Positions 16,796-25,980 of a stretch of 64,000 nt of DNA are shown one piece after another. Below the pieces are notes generated by a model. The model was not told the origin of the DNA. It was given only the letters and a program-made list of their open reading frames with translations, and searched no databases. The first letter of the stretch is position 1. Each line of letters starts with the position of its first letter. The stretch covers positions 372,001 through 436,000 of the forward strand of contig NC_013857.1 in NCBI RefSeq assembly GCF_000010725.1, given 5' to 3'. A program made the position numbers and the translations under genes. The DNA is from Azospirillum sp. B510 (GTDB lineage: Bacteria > Pseudomonadota > Alphaproteobacteria > Azospirillales > Azospirillaceae).

Positions 16796-17719
16796 TCAAC
16801 CCAGGGCCTGGGTGGCGAGCGCATAGGTGACGGGGCGGTCGGGCGCCCGCGTCGCCGGATCGATCGGGGGGGCGCCCAGCGACATGGTCAGGACCGTGTC
16901 GCGAACCCGCAGGCCCGACCGGGCGAGGAACAGGGGGAAGATCCCCTCGTCCAGATGGGTGTCGAGACGCAGGAAACGGCCGTCATGCTCGTCCACATGC
17001 GGCCGCAGCACGGCCACCGCGTCCTCGTCCAGCCCGGCGACCAGGGGGCCGACGACATGGCCGCGGCCGAAGGGCCGGCACAGGGCGAAGGCCACCAGCG
17101 CGCCGTCACGCTCCAGGCCATAACCGACCGACTGCTCGAACAGCCGCGCGATCAATCCGGCCCGCGAGGTTCCGAAGGCACGGGCGTCCAGCGCCGTCAC
17201 CGCCTCCAGGTCCCCGGCCGTCAGGCGGCGCACCGGCTCCGCCGTCGGCGGTTCGTCGCCGCGACGCGCCTCGCCCTGGCACTGGAACACGGTCCGGTGG
17301 CCGACGAAGCCCAACGAACGGTAGAGCGCCAGCGCGGCGCGGGTGGCGTTCAGCCGATAGCCCCGTCCCGCCGACGCCGACAGCACCCGCTTCATCAACC
17401 ATTCGCCGACCCCGAGCGCCTGCAACCGGGGCGAGGTGATGACCATGCCGATGGTCGCGAAATCGTCGCCATGGGGAAACCACATCGCCGAGCCCAGGAC
17501 GCGGTCGATCTCGTCGAGGGCGACGACGCCGTGCCCCACCTCGCGGACGAACTGCCAATCCTCGGCACGATGGGGCCAGCCGACAGAAATCGACAACGCA
17601 TGCAGGCGCTCCAGATCGATGTCGGCGATGTCGGCGACCCGCGTGTCGAAGGCGTCGACCGTCAGGGACGACGGCAACGCACTGTCCTCAGCCCGATCCT
17701 CCAGTCCACCGTCGCTCAC
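16796..17719 (-). CDS. Double-GNAT acetyltransferase family protein (paralogue 1)
   Basis: A 307-residue protein with an N-terminal GNAT domain (GMVITSPRLQALGVGEWLMKRVL is the acetyl-CoA-binding segment, near residues 90-112; ALALYRSLGFVG follows) and a second, diverged GNAT-like domain ending in the conserved tail TYALATQALG. The domain pair matches the GNAT plus Acetyltransf_18 (YitH/HsdE-like) family. It starts with GTG preceded by AGGAGG. A paralogue at 27014-27874 has the same order of domains and tail, which suggests both act on amines or amino-acid intermediates of this catabolic region; the substrate is unknown. Confidence 0.85.
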   Translation of the reverse strand: MSDGGLEDRAEDSALPSSLTVDAFDTRVADIADIDLERLHALSISVGWPHRAEDWQFVREVGHGVVALDEIDRVLGSAMWFPHGDDFATIGMVITSPRLQALGVGEWLMKRVLSASAGRGYRLNATRAALALYRSLGFVGHRTVFQCQGEARRGDEPPTAEPVRRLTAGDLEAVTALDARAFGTSRAGLIARLFEQSVGYGLERDGALVAFALCRPFGRGHVVGPLVAGLDEDAVAVLRPHVDEHDGRFLRLDTHLDEGIFPLFLARSGLRVRDTVLTMSLGAPPIDPATRAPDRPVTYALATQALG

Positions 17720-18042
17720 CGCTCCCTCCTCCTCGGCGTTTCCACCGTGCGGGCAATTCTCCGACAGGCCCGAGGCATCGACCGCCCTGCGAGACTACCG
17801 GCGCCCCGGCCGCACAAAGCACCGCAAAGCGACGGGTCGGCACAACAATCATCCAAATCGCCCATGCATTCAGCATGGAATCAGGCGGACGCCGGCTAAC
17901 ATCGTGAGGGTGGCCGCCGCCAGGGCCACGGCCCTCCGCCACGCGCCAGCAAAACCGAAGCGATCCTCCACGCACCCCGTGCGCCGCACAAGAACCCCGT
18001 GCGCCACAAAAGAACGCCACAGAAGGACAAGGTGAGGCCGTC
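17720..18042. other. Divergent intergenic region with a 20-bp tandem repeat
   Basis: A 323-base region between the GNAT gene and the deacetylase gene. It contains two adjacent 20-bp units (17975-17994 and 17995-18014), each starting CCCCGTGCGCC and ending AAGAA, with two internal differences. AAGGACAAGG just after is the likely ribosome site of the next gene. I see no gene or clear promoter boxes. Confidence 0.6.
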
Positions 18043-19167
18043 ATGACCGTGATCGACATCCTGAAGGATCTGATCGCCGTTCCCTCCGTGGTCGGAACCC
18101 CCAACACCGCCATCGTCGATGCGATCCGCGGCGTGCTGGAGGCCGCCGGGGTGCGCGTCCGGGTCCTGCCGGGACCGGAGGGCGACCGCTTCAACCTGTT
18201 CGCCACCATCGGCCCGGCGATGGTTCCGGGCTATGTCCTGTCCGGCCACATGGACGTGGTTCCCGCCACCGAACCCGAATGGACCAGCGACCCGTTCCAC
18301 CTGCGCGCCGACGGCGACCGGCTCTTCGGGCGCGGTACCTCGGACATGAAGGGCTTCATCGCGGCGGTGCTGGCGGCGCTGCCCGCCCTGACCTCCGCCC
18401 CGCTCGCCCGTCCGATCCATCTCGCCTTCACCTATGACGAGGAGGCCGGCTGCCAGGGCGCGCCGCATCTTATGCCGCATCTGCCCAGCCTGTGCGCGCC
18501 GCCGCTGGGCGTCATCGTCGGCGAGCCGAGCGGCCTGCGCGCCATCCGCGCCCACAAGGGCAAGGCGGCGGCCCGGCTGACCATCCGCGGACGCTCCGGC
18601 CATTCCTCCCGCCCCGACCAGGGGCTGAACGCCATCCACGCCATGGCCGACGCGCTGACCGCCGCCGTCACCCAGGCCGGCCGCCTGACCCAGGGGCCGC
18701 TGGATGCGGTGTTCGAGCCGCCCTATTCCTCGCTCCAGGTCGGCACCATCGACGGCGGGCGGGCGGTGAACATCATCCCCGACGCCTGCACCGCCGAGTT
18801 CGAGGCCCGCGCCATCGCCGGCATCGACCCCGTGACCCTGCTGGAGCCGGTGCGCCTGGCGGCGGAGCGGCTGGAGGAGAGGGGCTTCGCGGTGGATTGG
18901 GCGCAGACCGGCGCCTATCCCGCCCTGTCCCTGCCCGCCCGCTCGCCCCTGGCCCGCCTGCTGGAGGAACTGACCGGACAGGAGCCGCTGGCCGCCGTCA
19001 GCTATGGCACCGAGGCCGGGCTGTACCAGACCGCCGGGATCGACGCGATCATCTGCGGCCCCGGCGACATCGCGCGGGCGCACCGCCCCGACGAACACAT
19101 CCTCGTCGGGGAGTTGCGGGCCTGCCAGTCGATGATCGAGGCGCTGGGCGAACGCTGCCGCCTCTGA
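18043..19167 (+). CDS. Acetylornithine deacetylase-like M20 peptidase
   Basis: A 374-residue M20 family metallohydrolase. Zinc ligands and catalytic residues are visible: SGHMDVVP (His, Asp), GRGTSDMKGF (bridging Asp), DEEAGCQG (catalytic and ligand Glu), VGEPSGL and the C-terminal GPGDIARAHRPDEHI (His). The dimerisation domain has RGRSGHSSRPDQGLNAI. The length and motifs match ArgE-type N-acetyl-L-ornithine deacetylases. Its placement at the head of a plus-strand catabolic operon, not with arginine biosynthesis genes, suggests degradation of an N-acyl amino acid. It reads into ghrA-like, cupin, ALDH, dehydrogenase and gabD-like genes with short gaps. Confidence 0.9.
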   Translation: MTVIDILKDLIAVPSVVGTPNTAIVDAIRGVLEAAGVRVRVLPGPEGDRFNLFATIGPAMVPGYVLSGHMDVVPATEPEWTSDPFHLRADGDRLFGRGTSDMKGFIAAVLAALPALTSAPLARPIHLAFTYDEEAGCQGAPHLMPHLPSLCAPPLGVIVGEPSGLRAIRAHKGKAAARLTIRGRSGHSSRPDQGLNAIHAMADALTAAVTQAGRLTQGPLDAVFEPPYSSLQVGTIDGGRAVNIIPDACTAEFEARAIAGIDPVTLLEPVRLAAERLEERGFAVDWAQTGAYPALSLPARSPLARLLEELTGQEPLAAVSYGTEAGLYQTAGIDAIICGPGDIARAHRPDEHILVGELRACQSMIEALGERCRL

Positions 19168-19215
19168 CATCCGCCCCCCTCGCCTGACCGCCGCGCATCG
19201 CCAAAGAGACCCGCC

Positions 19216-20139
19216 ATGACCTTCCTGTTCAATTCGGACGCCGCGCGCGGCGCCATCTTCGCCGAAGCCTTCGCCCGCGAGTTGCCCGACCTGCCCTTCT
19301 CGATGGATCCGGCCGGCGTCGACCCCGACACGGTGCGCTATCTGCTGACCTGGACCATCCCCGACAATCTCGCCCGCTACCGCAATCTGGAGATCGTCTT
19401 CTCCATCGGCGCCGGGGTGGACCAGTTCACCATGGCCGCCCTGCCCGAGCCCGTGAAGGTGGTCCGCATGGTGGAGGACGGCATCGTCCGCATGATGCAG
19501 GAATATGTCACGCTGGCCGTGCTGTCCCTGCACCGCCAGATGCCGGCCTACCGCGCCCAGCAGGCGGAGCATGTCTGGCGTGCGCTGCCGCAGCCGCAGG
19601 CGGCGCGGCGCCGGGTCGGCGTTCTCGGGCTCGGCGTGCTGGGGCAGGCGGTTCTGGAGCGGCTGAAGCCCTTCGGCTTTCCCCTGTCGGGCTGGAGCCG
19701 CTCGCCGCGTGACCTGGGCGGCGTGGCCTGCCACCATGGCGCCGACGGGCTCGACACCATGCTGGCCGGGACCGACATCCTGATCGTCCTCTTGCCGCTG
19801 ACGCCCGACACCCGCGGCTTCCTGCATGCCGGCCTGCTGGCGAAGCTGCCCAGGGGGGCCGGGCTGATCCATACCGGGCGCGGGCCGCAGTTGGACCATG
19901 AAGCGCTGTTGGACGCGCTCGACGCCGGCCATCTGTCGGGCGCCATGGTCGATGTGACCGAGCCGGAGCCGCTGCCGCCCGACCATCGCTTCTGGTCGCA
20001 TCCGAAGATTCTGCTGACCCCGCACATCGCCAGCGTCACCCAGCCGGACAGCGCCGCCCAGGCGGTGATCGCCAACCTGCGCCGCCACCGCGCCGGGCTG
20101 GATCCGGTCGGTCTGGTGGACCGGCGGCGCGGCTACTGA
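19216..20139 (+). CDS. ghrA: Glyoxylate/hydroxypyruvate reductase A-like D-2-hydroxyacid dehydrogenase
   Basis: A 307-residue NAD(P)-dependent reductase. The nucleotide motif VGVLGLGVLGQAVLERLKPFG lies near residues 134-154, the GWSRSPRD segment suggests NADP preference, and the catalytic set includes the Arg in IHTGRGPQLD, the Glu in VTEPEPLP and the His in LTPHIASVTQP. Length and sequence match GhrA of enterobacteria, which reduces glyoxylate and hydroxypyruvate. It follows the deacetylase gene by 48 bases in the same operon and may recycle a 2-keto acid released by the pathway. Confidence 0.88.
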   Translation: MTFLFNSDAARGAIFAEAFARELPDLPFSMDPAGVDPDTVRYLLTWTIPDNLARYRNLEIVFSIGAGVDQFTMAALPEPVKVVRMVEDGIVRMMQEYVTLAVLSLHRQMPAYRAQQAEHVWRALPQPQAARRRVGVLGLGVLGQAVLERLKPFGFPLSGWSRSPRDLGGVACHHGADGLDTMLAGTDILIVLLPLTPDTRGFLHAGLLAKLPRGAGLIHTGRGPQLDHEALLDALDAGHLSGAMVDVTEPEPLPPDHRFWSHPKILLTPHIASVTQPDSAAQAVIANLRRHRAGLDPVGLVDRRRGY

Positions 20140-20200
20140 CGCGACCAGCCGGCATTCAATCCCGCGGCGTCGCCGCTCCCCTCACCGAAAAGGTCCATAC

Positions 20201-20554
20201 ATGTCGCTGCTGAAGACCATCGACCCGAACCCGAGCTTCGCCCCCCGTGAATCCACCCCGCTGCCGGACCGGCTGATCGCCGGATCGCCCGCCTTCAAGA
20301 CCTGGGCCCAGGACGCCGCGAAGGGCGACAGCGTGCTGACCGGCGTATGGGAAGCCACGCCGGGCGAGACCCGGTCGATCAAGGGCGACACCTTCGAGTT
20401 CTGTCACATCCTGTCAGGCGTCGTTGAAATCACCCCGGACGGCGGCGAGCCGGTGGTCTACCGCGCCGGCGACAGCTTCGTCATGAAGCCTGGCTTCCTC
20501 GGGGTGTGGAAGACCATCGAGACGGTCCGCAAGATCTACGTCACCATCACCTGA
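20201..20554 (+). CDS. Cupin domain protein
   Basis: A 117-residue single cupin of the (S)-ureidoglycine aminohydrolase-like group (DUF861). It has WEATPGETRSIKGDTFEFCHILSGVVEITPDGGEPVVYRAGDSFVMKPGFLG-type spacing, with Glu and His in FEFCHILSG as possible metal ligands. Such small cupins are common in polyamine and amino-acid catabolic operons, for example next to puuB-like genes, where their function is often undefined. AAAAGG precedes the start. Confidence 0.87.
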   Translation: MSLLKTIDPNPSFAPRESTPLPDRLIAGSPAFKTWAQDAAKGDSVLTGVWEATPGETRSIKGDTFEFCHILSGVVEITPDGGEPVVYRAGDSFVMKPGFLGVWKTIETVRKIYVTIT

Positions 20555-20564
20555 GGCCCTAGCC

Positions 20565-22040
20565 ATGAGCCTGTCCTTCGATCCGGACCGCCTGCCACTG
20601 CCGATCGGCCACTTCATCGGCGACCACCTGATCCCGGCGGCCACCGCGACGGAGGGCGGGCTGCCCATGCATCGCCCGTCCGACGGCCGGGCCTATGCCG
20701 ACTGCCCGGTCGCCTCGGCCGATCTGGTTGACCAGGCGGTCGCCACCGCCCAGGTCGCCCTGAAGACCAGCAACTGGGGCAACCTGCGCCCGCGCGAGCG
20801 CACCATCCTGCTGCAACGCTGGGCGACGCTGATCGAGGAGGAGGCGGAAACCCTGGCGAAGGTCGAGGCGCTGTCCTCGACGCGCCCGGTCGGCCAGCTC
20901 GTCGCCGGTGACGTCGCGGTGACGGCCGAGCAGATCCGCTTCTTCGCCGAATTCGCCGACAAGGAGGGCGGCGACCTCGCCCCCACCGACGACGGCAGCC
21001 TCGGCATGGTGATGACCGAGCCCTATGGCGTCGTCGGCGCCATCACGCCCTGGAACTTCCCGCTGTCGATGGCGGGCTGGAAGCTCGGCCCGGCGCTGGC
21101 CGCCGGCAACGCGGTGGTGCTGAAGCCGTCGGAGATGACGCCCTTCTCCACCGTCCTGCTGGCCCAACTGGCGGTTAAGGCCGGGCTGCCCGCCGGGCTG
21201 ATCAACATCGTGCTGGGCGACGGCCCGACCACCGGCACGGCCATCACCCGCCATCCCGGCATCGCCAAGGTCAGCTTCACCGGATCGACGGCGGCCGGCT
21301 CGGCGATCATGGCCGACATCGCCCGCAGCGGCGTCAAGCCAATGACGCTGGAACTGGGCGGCAAGAGCCCGCAGATCGTCTTCGCCGACGCCGACCTCGA
21401 CAAGGCGGCGGCGGCCATCGCCACCAGCGTGCTCTCCAACGCCGGCCAGGCCTGCGTCGCCGGATCGCGCCTGCTGGTCGAAAGAGCGGTGGCCGAACCG
21501 CTGGTCGAGCGGATTCTGAACCACATGCGCGCCGTCCGCCCCGGCCCGACCTGGAAGGAGGAGACGCGCTATTCCCCGATCATCTCCGAACGGCAGCGCG
21601 CCCGCATCCATTCCATCGTGTCGGCCTCGCTCACCGGGGCGGCGGAATGCCTGACCGGCGGCGCGCCGATGGAGGGCGAGGGCTATTTCTACGCGCCGAC
21701 CCTGATCGCCGGGGTCGACCAGATCTCCCCCGCCGTGATGGAGGAGATCTTCGGCCCGGTGCTGACCGTGCAGAGCTTCGACGGCGAGGAAGAGGCGATG
21801 GCGCTGGCCGACCATCCCACCTACGGGCTGGCCGCCGGCCTCTACACCCGCGACCTGTCGCGCGCCCTGCGCCTGACCCGGCGGCTCCAGGCCGGGACGG
21901 TGTGGGTCAACCGCTATGGCCGCTCGCGCGACCATATCCTGCCGACCGGCGGCTACAAGCGTTCCGGCATCGGCAAGGATCTGGGCCGCGAGGCCTATCT
22001 CGCCAACCGCCGCAGCAAGAGCGTGCTGATCGGCCTTTAG
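20565..22040 (+). CDS. NAD(P)-dependent aldehyde dehydrogenase
   Basis: A 491-residue ALDH. Motifs: WNFPLSMAGWKLGPALAAGN (cofactor site), FTGSTAAGS, LELGGKSPQIVFADADL with the general-base Glu near residue 262, and NAGQACVAGSRLLV with the catalytic Cys near residue 296. The C-terminus GGYKRSGIGKDLGREAYL is normal. The closest groups are betaine/aminoaldehyde or PuuC-like dehydrogenases. It is 10 bases after the cupin gene and followed by a dehydrogenase gene, consistent with oxidation of an aminoaldehyde in an amine pathway. Confidence 0.9.
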   Translation: MSLSFDPDRLPLPIGHFIGDHLIPAATATEGGLPMHRPSDGRAYADCPVASADLVDQAVATAQVALKTSNWGNLRPRERTILLQRWATLIEEEAETLAKVEALSSTRPVGQLVAGDVAVTAEQIRFFAEFADKEGGDLAPTDDGSLGMVMTEPYGVVGAITPWNFPLSMAGWKLGPALAAGNAVVLKPSEMTPFSTVLLAQLAVKAGLPAGLINIVLGDGPTTGTAITRHPGIAKVSFTGSTAAGSAIMADIARSGVKPMTLELGGKSPQIVFADADLDKAAAAIATSVLSNAGQACVAGSRLLVERAVAEPLVERILNHMRAVRPGPTWKEETRYSPIISERQRARIHSIVSASLTGAAECLTGGAPMEGEGYFYAPTLIAGVDQISPAVMEEIFGPVLTVQSFDGEEEAMALADHPTYGLAAGLYTRDLSRALRLTRRLQAGTVWVNRYGRSRDHILPTGGYKRSGIGKDLGREAYLANRRSKSVLIGL

Positions 22041-22050
22041 GGGACGTTCG

Positions 22051-23094
22051 ATGAAGATCCACTCAATCGCGATCATCAAGGGCGACGGCATCGGGCATCC
22101 CGTGATCGACGCCGCCTGGGAGGTTCTGCGGGCGGTGGCGAAGCAATCCGGCTTCGCGCTGGAGGGCACCGAGCTGCCCTGGTCCTGCGCCCATTACCAG
22201 GAAACCGGCACGATGATGCCGGCCGACGGCATCGACACGCTGCGCCGCTTCGACGCCATCCTGCTGGGCGCCGTCGGCTGGCCGGCGCAGGTGCCGGACG
22301 CGGTGTCGCTGCATGGGCTGCTGCTGCCGATCCGCAAGGCCTTCGACCAGTATGCCAACGTCCGGCCGCACCGGCTGTTGCCGGGGGTGGAGGGGCCGCT
22401 GCGCCGCGGCGGCTTCGACATCCTGTGCATCCGTGAGAACACCGAGGGCGAATATGCCGGGGCCGGCGGGCGCATCCATCAGGGAACGCCGCATGAGGTG
22501 GCGGTGGAGACCGGAATCTTCACCCGCATGGGGGTGGAGCGCATCCTGCGCTTCGCCTTCGCCCAGGCCCGCGCCCGGCGCGGCAAGCTGGCCTCCGTCA
22601 CCAAATCGAACGCGCAGAAGCATTCGATGGTGTTCTGGGACGAGATCACCCGCCAGCTCGCCGCCGAGCATCCGGATGTCGAGGTGACCAGCTATCATGT
22701 CGACGCCATGGCCGCGCGCATGGTGACGGCGCCGGAAAGCCTGGACGTCGTCGTCGCCTCCAACCTGTTCGGCGACATCCTGACCGATCTGGGCGCCGCG
22801 ATCCAGGGCGGGCTGGGCTTCGCCGCCTCGGCAAACCTCAATCCCGAGCGCAAGGCGCCGTCGATGTTCGAGCCGGTGCACGGCTCGGCCCCCGACATCG
22901 CCCATCTCGGCATCGCCAATCCGATCGCCGCCATCTGGTCCGGCGCCATGATGCTGGAACATCTGGGGGAGAAGGCCGCCGCCGACCGCCTCATGGCGGC
23001 GCTGGGCGACACCACCGCGCGCGGCATCGGCACCGTCCCCGGCAAGGACCGGACGGACGCGATCACCGCCGCCGTGCTGTCGGCGCTCTCCTGA
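22051..23094 (+). CDS. Tartrate/D-malate dehydrogenase-like decarboxylating dehydrogenase
   Basis: A 347-residue member of the isocitrate/isopropylmalate dehydrogenase family. Features are the phosphate-loop-like REnTEGEYAGAGG region (RENTEGEYAGAGG), the TKSNAQKHS segment with the catalytic Lys, HVDAMAARMV with metal-binding Asp, and SNLFGDILTDLGAAIQGGLG. The EPVHGSAPDI motif indicates NAD use. Length and motifs fit TtuC (tartrate dehydrogenase/decarboxylase) or DmlA (D-malate dehydrogenase) better than LeuB. It starts 10 bases after the ALDH gene, so it is in the same operon. It may handle a hydroxy diacid produced downstream of the amine pathway. Confidence 0.87.
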   Translation: MKIHSIAIIKGDGIGHPVIDAAWEVLRAVAKQSGFALEGTELPWSCAHYQETGTMMPADGIDTLRRFDAILLGAVGWPAQVPDAVSLHGLLLPIRKAFDQYANVRPHRLLPGVEGPLRRGGFDILCIRENTEGEYAGAGGRIHQGTPHEVAVETGIFTRMGVERILRFAFAQARARRGKLASVTKSNAQKHSMVFWDEITRQLAAEHPDVEVTSYHVDAMAARMVTAPESLDVVVASNLFGDILTDLGAAIQGGLGFAASANLNPERKAPSMFEPVHGSAPDIAHLGIANPIAAIWSGAMMLEHLGEKAAADRLMAALGDTTARGIGTVPGKDRTDAITAAVLSALS

Positions 23095-23138
23095 TGTTCC
23101 CGGCCCCGAATCCCTACGCAGCGGAAAAAGACACCATC

Positions 23139-24596
23139 ATGACCCATCACCTGACGGATTCCACCCTGTTCCGCGTCCAGGGGCTGATAGACGGACGCTG
23201 GTGCGACGGCGCCGCCGGGCGGACCATCGACGTCCTGAATCCGGCGACCGGCCACGCCCTCGGAAGCGTTCCCGACATGGATGGCGAGGATGCGCGCCGC
23301 GCCATCGCCGCCGCCGCCGCCGCCTTCCCCGCCTGGAAGCGGCGCACCCATGCCGACCGCGCCGCGCTGCTGGAGCGCTGGCACGCGCTGATGATCGAGC
23401 ATCTGGAGGATCTGGCCCGGCTGCTGACGCTGGAGCAGGGCAAGCCGCTGGACGAGGCGCGCGGCGAGATCCGCTATGGCGCCTCCTTCGTCAAATGGTT
23501 CGCCGAGGAAGCGCGGCGCATCGGCGGCACGACCATCCCCTCCCCCACCCCCGACCGCCGCATCATCGTGCTGAAGGAGCCGGTCGGCGTCTGCGGCATC
23601 ATCACGCCGTGGAACTTCCCCAACGCCATGATCACCCGCAAGGTGGCCCCGGCGCTGGCCGCCGGCTGCACCGTGGTAATCAAGCCGTCGGACTTCACCC
23701 CCTATTCGGCGCTGGCGCTCGGCGTGCTGGCCGAACGGGCCGGCATTCCGGCCGGCGTGATCAACATCCTGACCGGCCGGCCCGAGGCCATCGGCGAGGA
23801 GCTTCTGGCGAACGATGTTGTCCGCAAGATCTCCTTCACCGGCTCCACCCGCGTCGGATCGCTGCTGATGCGCGGCGCCGCCGCCGGCATCAAGCGGCTG
23901 AGCCTGGAGCTTGGCGGCAACGCCCCCTTCATCGTCTTCGACGACGCCGATCTTGATCAGGCGGTGGAGGGCGTCATCCTGTCCAAGTTCCGCAACGGCG
24001 GCCAGACCTGCGTCTGCGCCAACCGCATCCTGGTGCAGGCGAGCGTCTACGAGGCGTTCCGCGACCGTCTGGTCGCCCGCGTCAACGCCATGCGGGTCGG
24101 CTCCGGGCTGGAACCGGGCGTCGCCATCGGCCCGATGATCAACGAGGCCGCCATCACCAAGATCAAGCGCCATGTCGCCGACGCGGTCGCCAAGGGTGCG
24201 AGCGTCGCGTCCGCCGCCGACGCCGCGCCGGGTCCGCAATTCGTCGCCCCGGTGGTGCTGACCGGCGCCACCACCGACATGCTGCTCGCCCACGAGGAAA
24301 CCTTCGGCCCGGTGGCGCCGCTGTTCCGCTTCGAGACGGAGGAGGAGGCGATCGCACTGGCCAACGCCACGCCCTTCGGTCTTGCCGCCTATTTCTACAC
24401 GCGGAACCTGGCGCGCTCCTGGCGGGTCGGCGAAGCGCTGGAGGCCGGCATGGTCGGTCTGAACACCGGCCTGATCTCCACCGAGGTCGCCCCGTTCGGC
24501 GGCGTCAAGCAGTCCGGCCTGGGCCGCGAAGGGGCCCAGGTTGGCATCGAGGAGTATCTGGAAATGAAGACCTTCCACATCGGCGGGTTGGGCTGA
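23139..24596 (+). CDS. gabD: NAD(P)-dependent succinate-semialdehyde dehydrogenase-like ALDH
   Basis: A ~485-residue ALDH of the GabD group. Motifs: LTLEQGKPLDEARGEIRYGASFVKWFAEEARR (typical of GabD), WNFPNAMITRKVAPALAAGC, FTGSTRVGSLLM, LELGGNAPFIVFDDADL (Glu) and NGGQTCVCANRILVQ (catalytic Cys next to a second Cys). It converts succinic semialdehyde to succinate in GABA and putrescine breakdown. ATG 23139 follows GGAAAAAG; an in-frame ATG at 23094 overlapping the previous stop (TGATG) could add 15 residues through coupling. It ends the plus-strand operon at a bidirectional terminator. Confidence 0.9.
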   Translation: MTHHLTDSTLFRVQGLIDGRWCDGAAGRTIDVLNPATGHALGSVPDMDGEDARRAIAAAAAAFPAWKRRTHADRAALLERWHALMIEHLEDLARLLTLEQGKPLDEARGEIRYGASFVKWFAEEARRIGGTTIPSPTPDRRIIVLKEPVGVCGIITPWNFPNAMITRKVAPALAAGCTVVIKPSDFTPYSALALGVLAERAGIPAGVINILTGRPEAIGEELLANDVVRKISFTGSTRVGSLLMRGAAAGIKRLSLELGGNAPFIVFDDADLDQAVEGVILSKFRNGGQTCVCANRILVQASVYEAFRDRLVARVNAMRVGSGLEPGVAIGPMINEAAITKIKRHVADAVAKGASVASAADAAPGPQFVAPVVLTGATTDMLLAHEETFGPVAPLFRFETEEEAIALANATPFGLAAYFYTRNLARSWRVGEALEAGMVGLNTGLISTEVAPFGGVKQSGLGREGAQVGIEEYLEMKTFHIGGLG

Positions 24597-24611
24597 GACA
24601 CGGGAACGAAA

Positions 24612-24648
24612 AAAGCCCGGCGGGAGCGAAGCACTCCCGCCGGGCTTT
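24612..24648. terminator. Bidirectional terminator between gabD-like and DAO genes
   Basis: A 15-bp perfect stem (24612-24626 with 24634-24648, arm AAAGCCCGGCGGGAG) has a 7-base loop. It is flanked by an A-run on one side and T-rich sequence on the other, and lies between two convergent genes. Confidence 0.9.
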
Positions 24649-24662
24649 GCTGTTCCAGACTG

Positions 24663-25937
24663 TCACTGAATCCGGTCGAGCGCCTTGTAATACAACCCGA
24701 CCAGCGGCAGGAACCAGGGCTTGCCGAAATGACCGGGCACGGCGGGCCAGGACAGGCCCTTCAGCGGATTGCGATCCTCACACCCCAGGATCGCGTCGGC
24801 CATGGTCATGCCGAGATGGGTCGACAGTTGCGCCCCATGGCCGGAATAGCCCATGGCGTACCACAGCCCGTCCTGACGGCCGGCGCGCGGATAGCGGTCG
24901 CTGGTCATGTCGACCAGCCCGCCCCAGCAATACTCGATGTCGATGCTGGCGAGCTGCGGAAAGATCTTCGCGAGGCTCGCCCGCAGGATCGCCCCGCTCT
25001 TGGCGTCGGACCGCTGGTCGGAGGTGGCCGAGAAGCGCGCCCGGCCGCCGAAGATCAGCCGCCGGTCCGGCGCCAGGCGGAAGTAGTTGCCGATGTTCAT
25101 CGACGTCACATAGGTGCGGTTGCCGGGCGCCACCGACGCGATCTCCCCGTCGCTCAAGGGACGGGTGGCGATGATGAAGCTGCCGACCGAGATGATGCGG
25201 CGGCGGAAATAGCCGAAATTCGGCGTGGTGTAGGCACCGGTGGCGATCAGCACCTCCTTGGCGGTGATCGTGCCGCGCGCGGTGGTCAGCGTATGCCGGT
25301 CACCGGATTTGACGATGGCGCCGACCGACGCGTTCTCCACCAGCAGCGCGCCATGCCGTTTGGCCGCGTCCGCCAGACCGGTGGCGAAGCGGCCCATATG
25401 CATCATGGCGCTCTTGCGCGACAGCATGGCGCCATGGAAGGGAGAGCCGACCTCCCCCGTCAACTCCGCGGCGCTCAGCAGAGCCGTATCGGAATCAACC
25501 TCCCGGTGCACCGCCTCGAAATTGCGGGTTATGCTGTCGAAATGCGCAGGCTTGGACGCCAGCTTCAATTTCCCGGCCCGGCGGAAGGCGCAATCGATCC
25601 CCTCCTCGGCGATCAGCGCCTCCAGCGTGTCGATCGACTGGTCGAAGGCCCGGTAGAGGGCGATCGCGCGCTCCGTGCCCAGTTCGGTCTTGGCGGCGAG
25701 GAAGCTGTGGGCGAGGCCGTTGTTGAGATGCCCGCCGTTGCGCCCGGACGCCCCGCCGCCGATGCGTCCCGCCTCCAGCACGATCACCCGCGCGCCGCCC
25801 TTGGCGAGCTGGCGGGCGGCCCCCAGGCCGGTGAAGCCCCCTCCGACGATGGCGACATCGTAATGGCCCTCGACAGGCCCCTCGGCCCCCCCGGTGAAGG
25901 CGGGGGCCGTATCGTGCCAGTAGGAGACGAATTTCAT
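24663..25937 (-). CDS. FAD-dependent oxidase, gamma-glutamylputrescine oxidase-like (DAO family)
   Basis: A 424-residue DAO-fold oxidase. The FAD motif DVAIVGGGFTGLGAARQLAKGG starts near residue 28 after the lead HDTAPAF, and GGGASGRNGGHLNNGLA follows. The C-terminal WGGLVDMTSDRYPRAG and AMGYSGHGAQLSTHLG are characteristic of PuuB-like oxidases. PuuB oxidises gamma-glutamylputrescine to the aminoaldehyde; related enzymes act on other N-substituted amines. The start at 25937 fits the family N-terminus. It is followed upstream on the same strand by a HAD-like gene (gap 43 bases). With the aldehyde dehydrogenases nearby, a deaminating amine-to-acid route is plausible. Confidence 0.87.
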   Translation of the reverse strand: MKFVSYWHDTAPAFTGGAEGPVEGHYDVAIVGGGFTGLGAARQLAKGGARVIVLEAGRIGGGASGRNGGHLNNGLAHSFLAAKTELGTERAIALYRAFDQSIDTLEALIAEEGIDCAFRRAGKLKLASKPAHFDSITRNFEAVHREVDSDTALLSAAELTGEVGSPFHGAMLSRKSAMMHMGRFATGLADAAKRHGALLVENASVGAIVKSGDRHTLTTARGTITAKEVLIATGAYTTPNFGYFRRRIISVGSFIIATRPLSDGEIASVAPGNRTYVTSMNIGNYFRLAPDRRLIFGGRARFSATSDQRSDAKSGAILRASLAKIFPQLASIDIEYCWGGLVDMTSDRYPRAGRQDGLWYAMGYSGHGAQLSTHLGMTMADAILGCEDRNPLKGLSWPAVPGHFGKPWFLPLVGLYYKALDRIQ

Positions 25938-25980
25938 GACCTGGGTCCTTCCCAATCGCAGCCTGAACCGAAGAAATCCC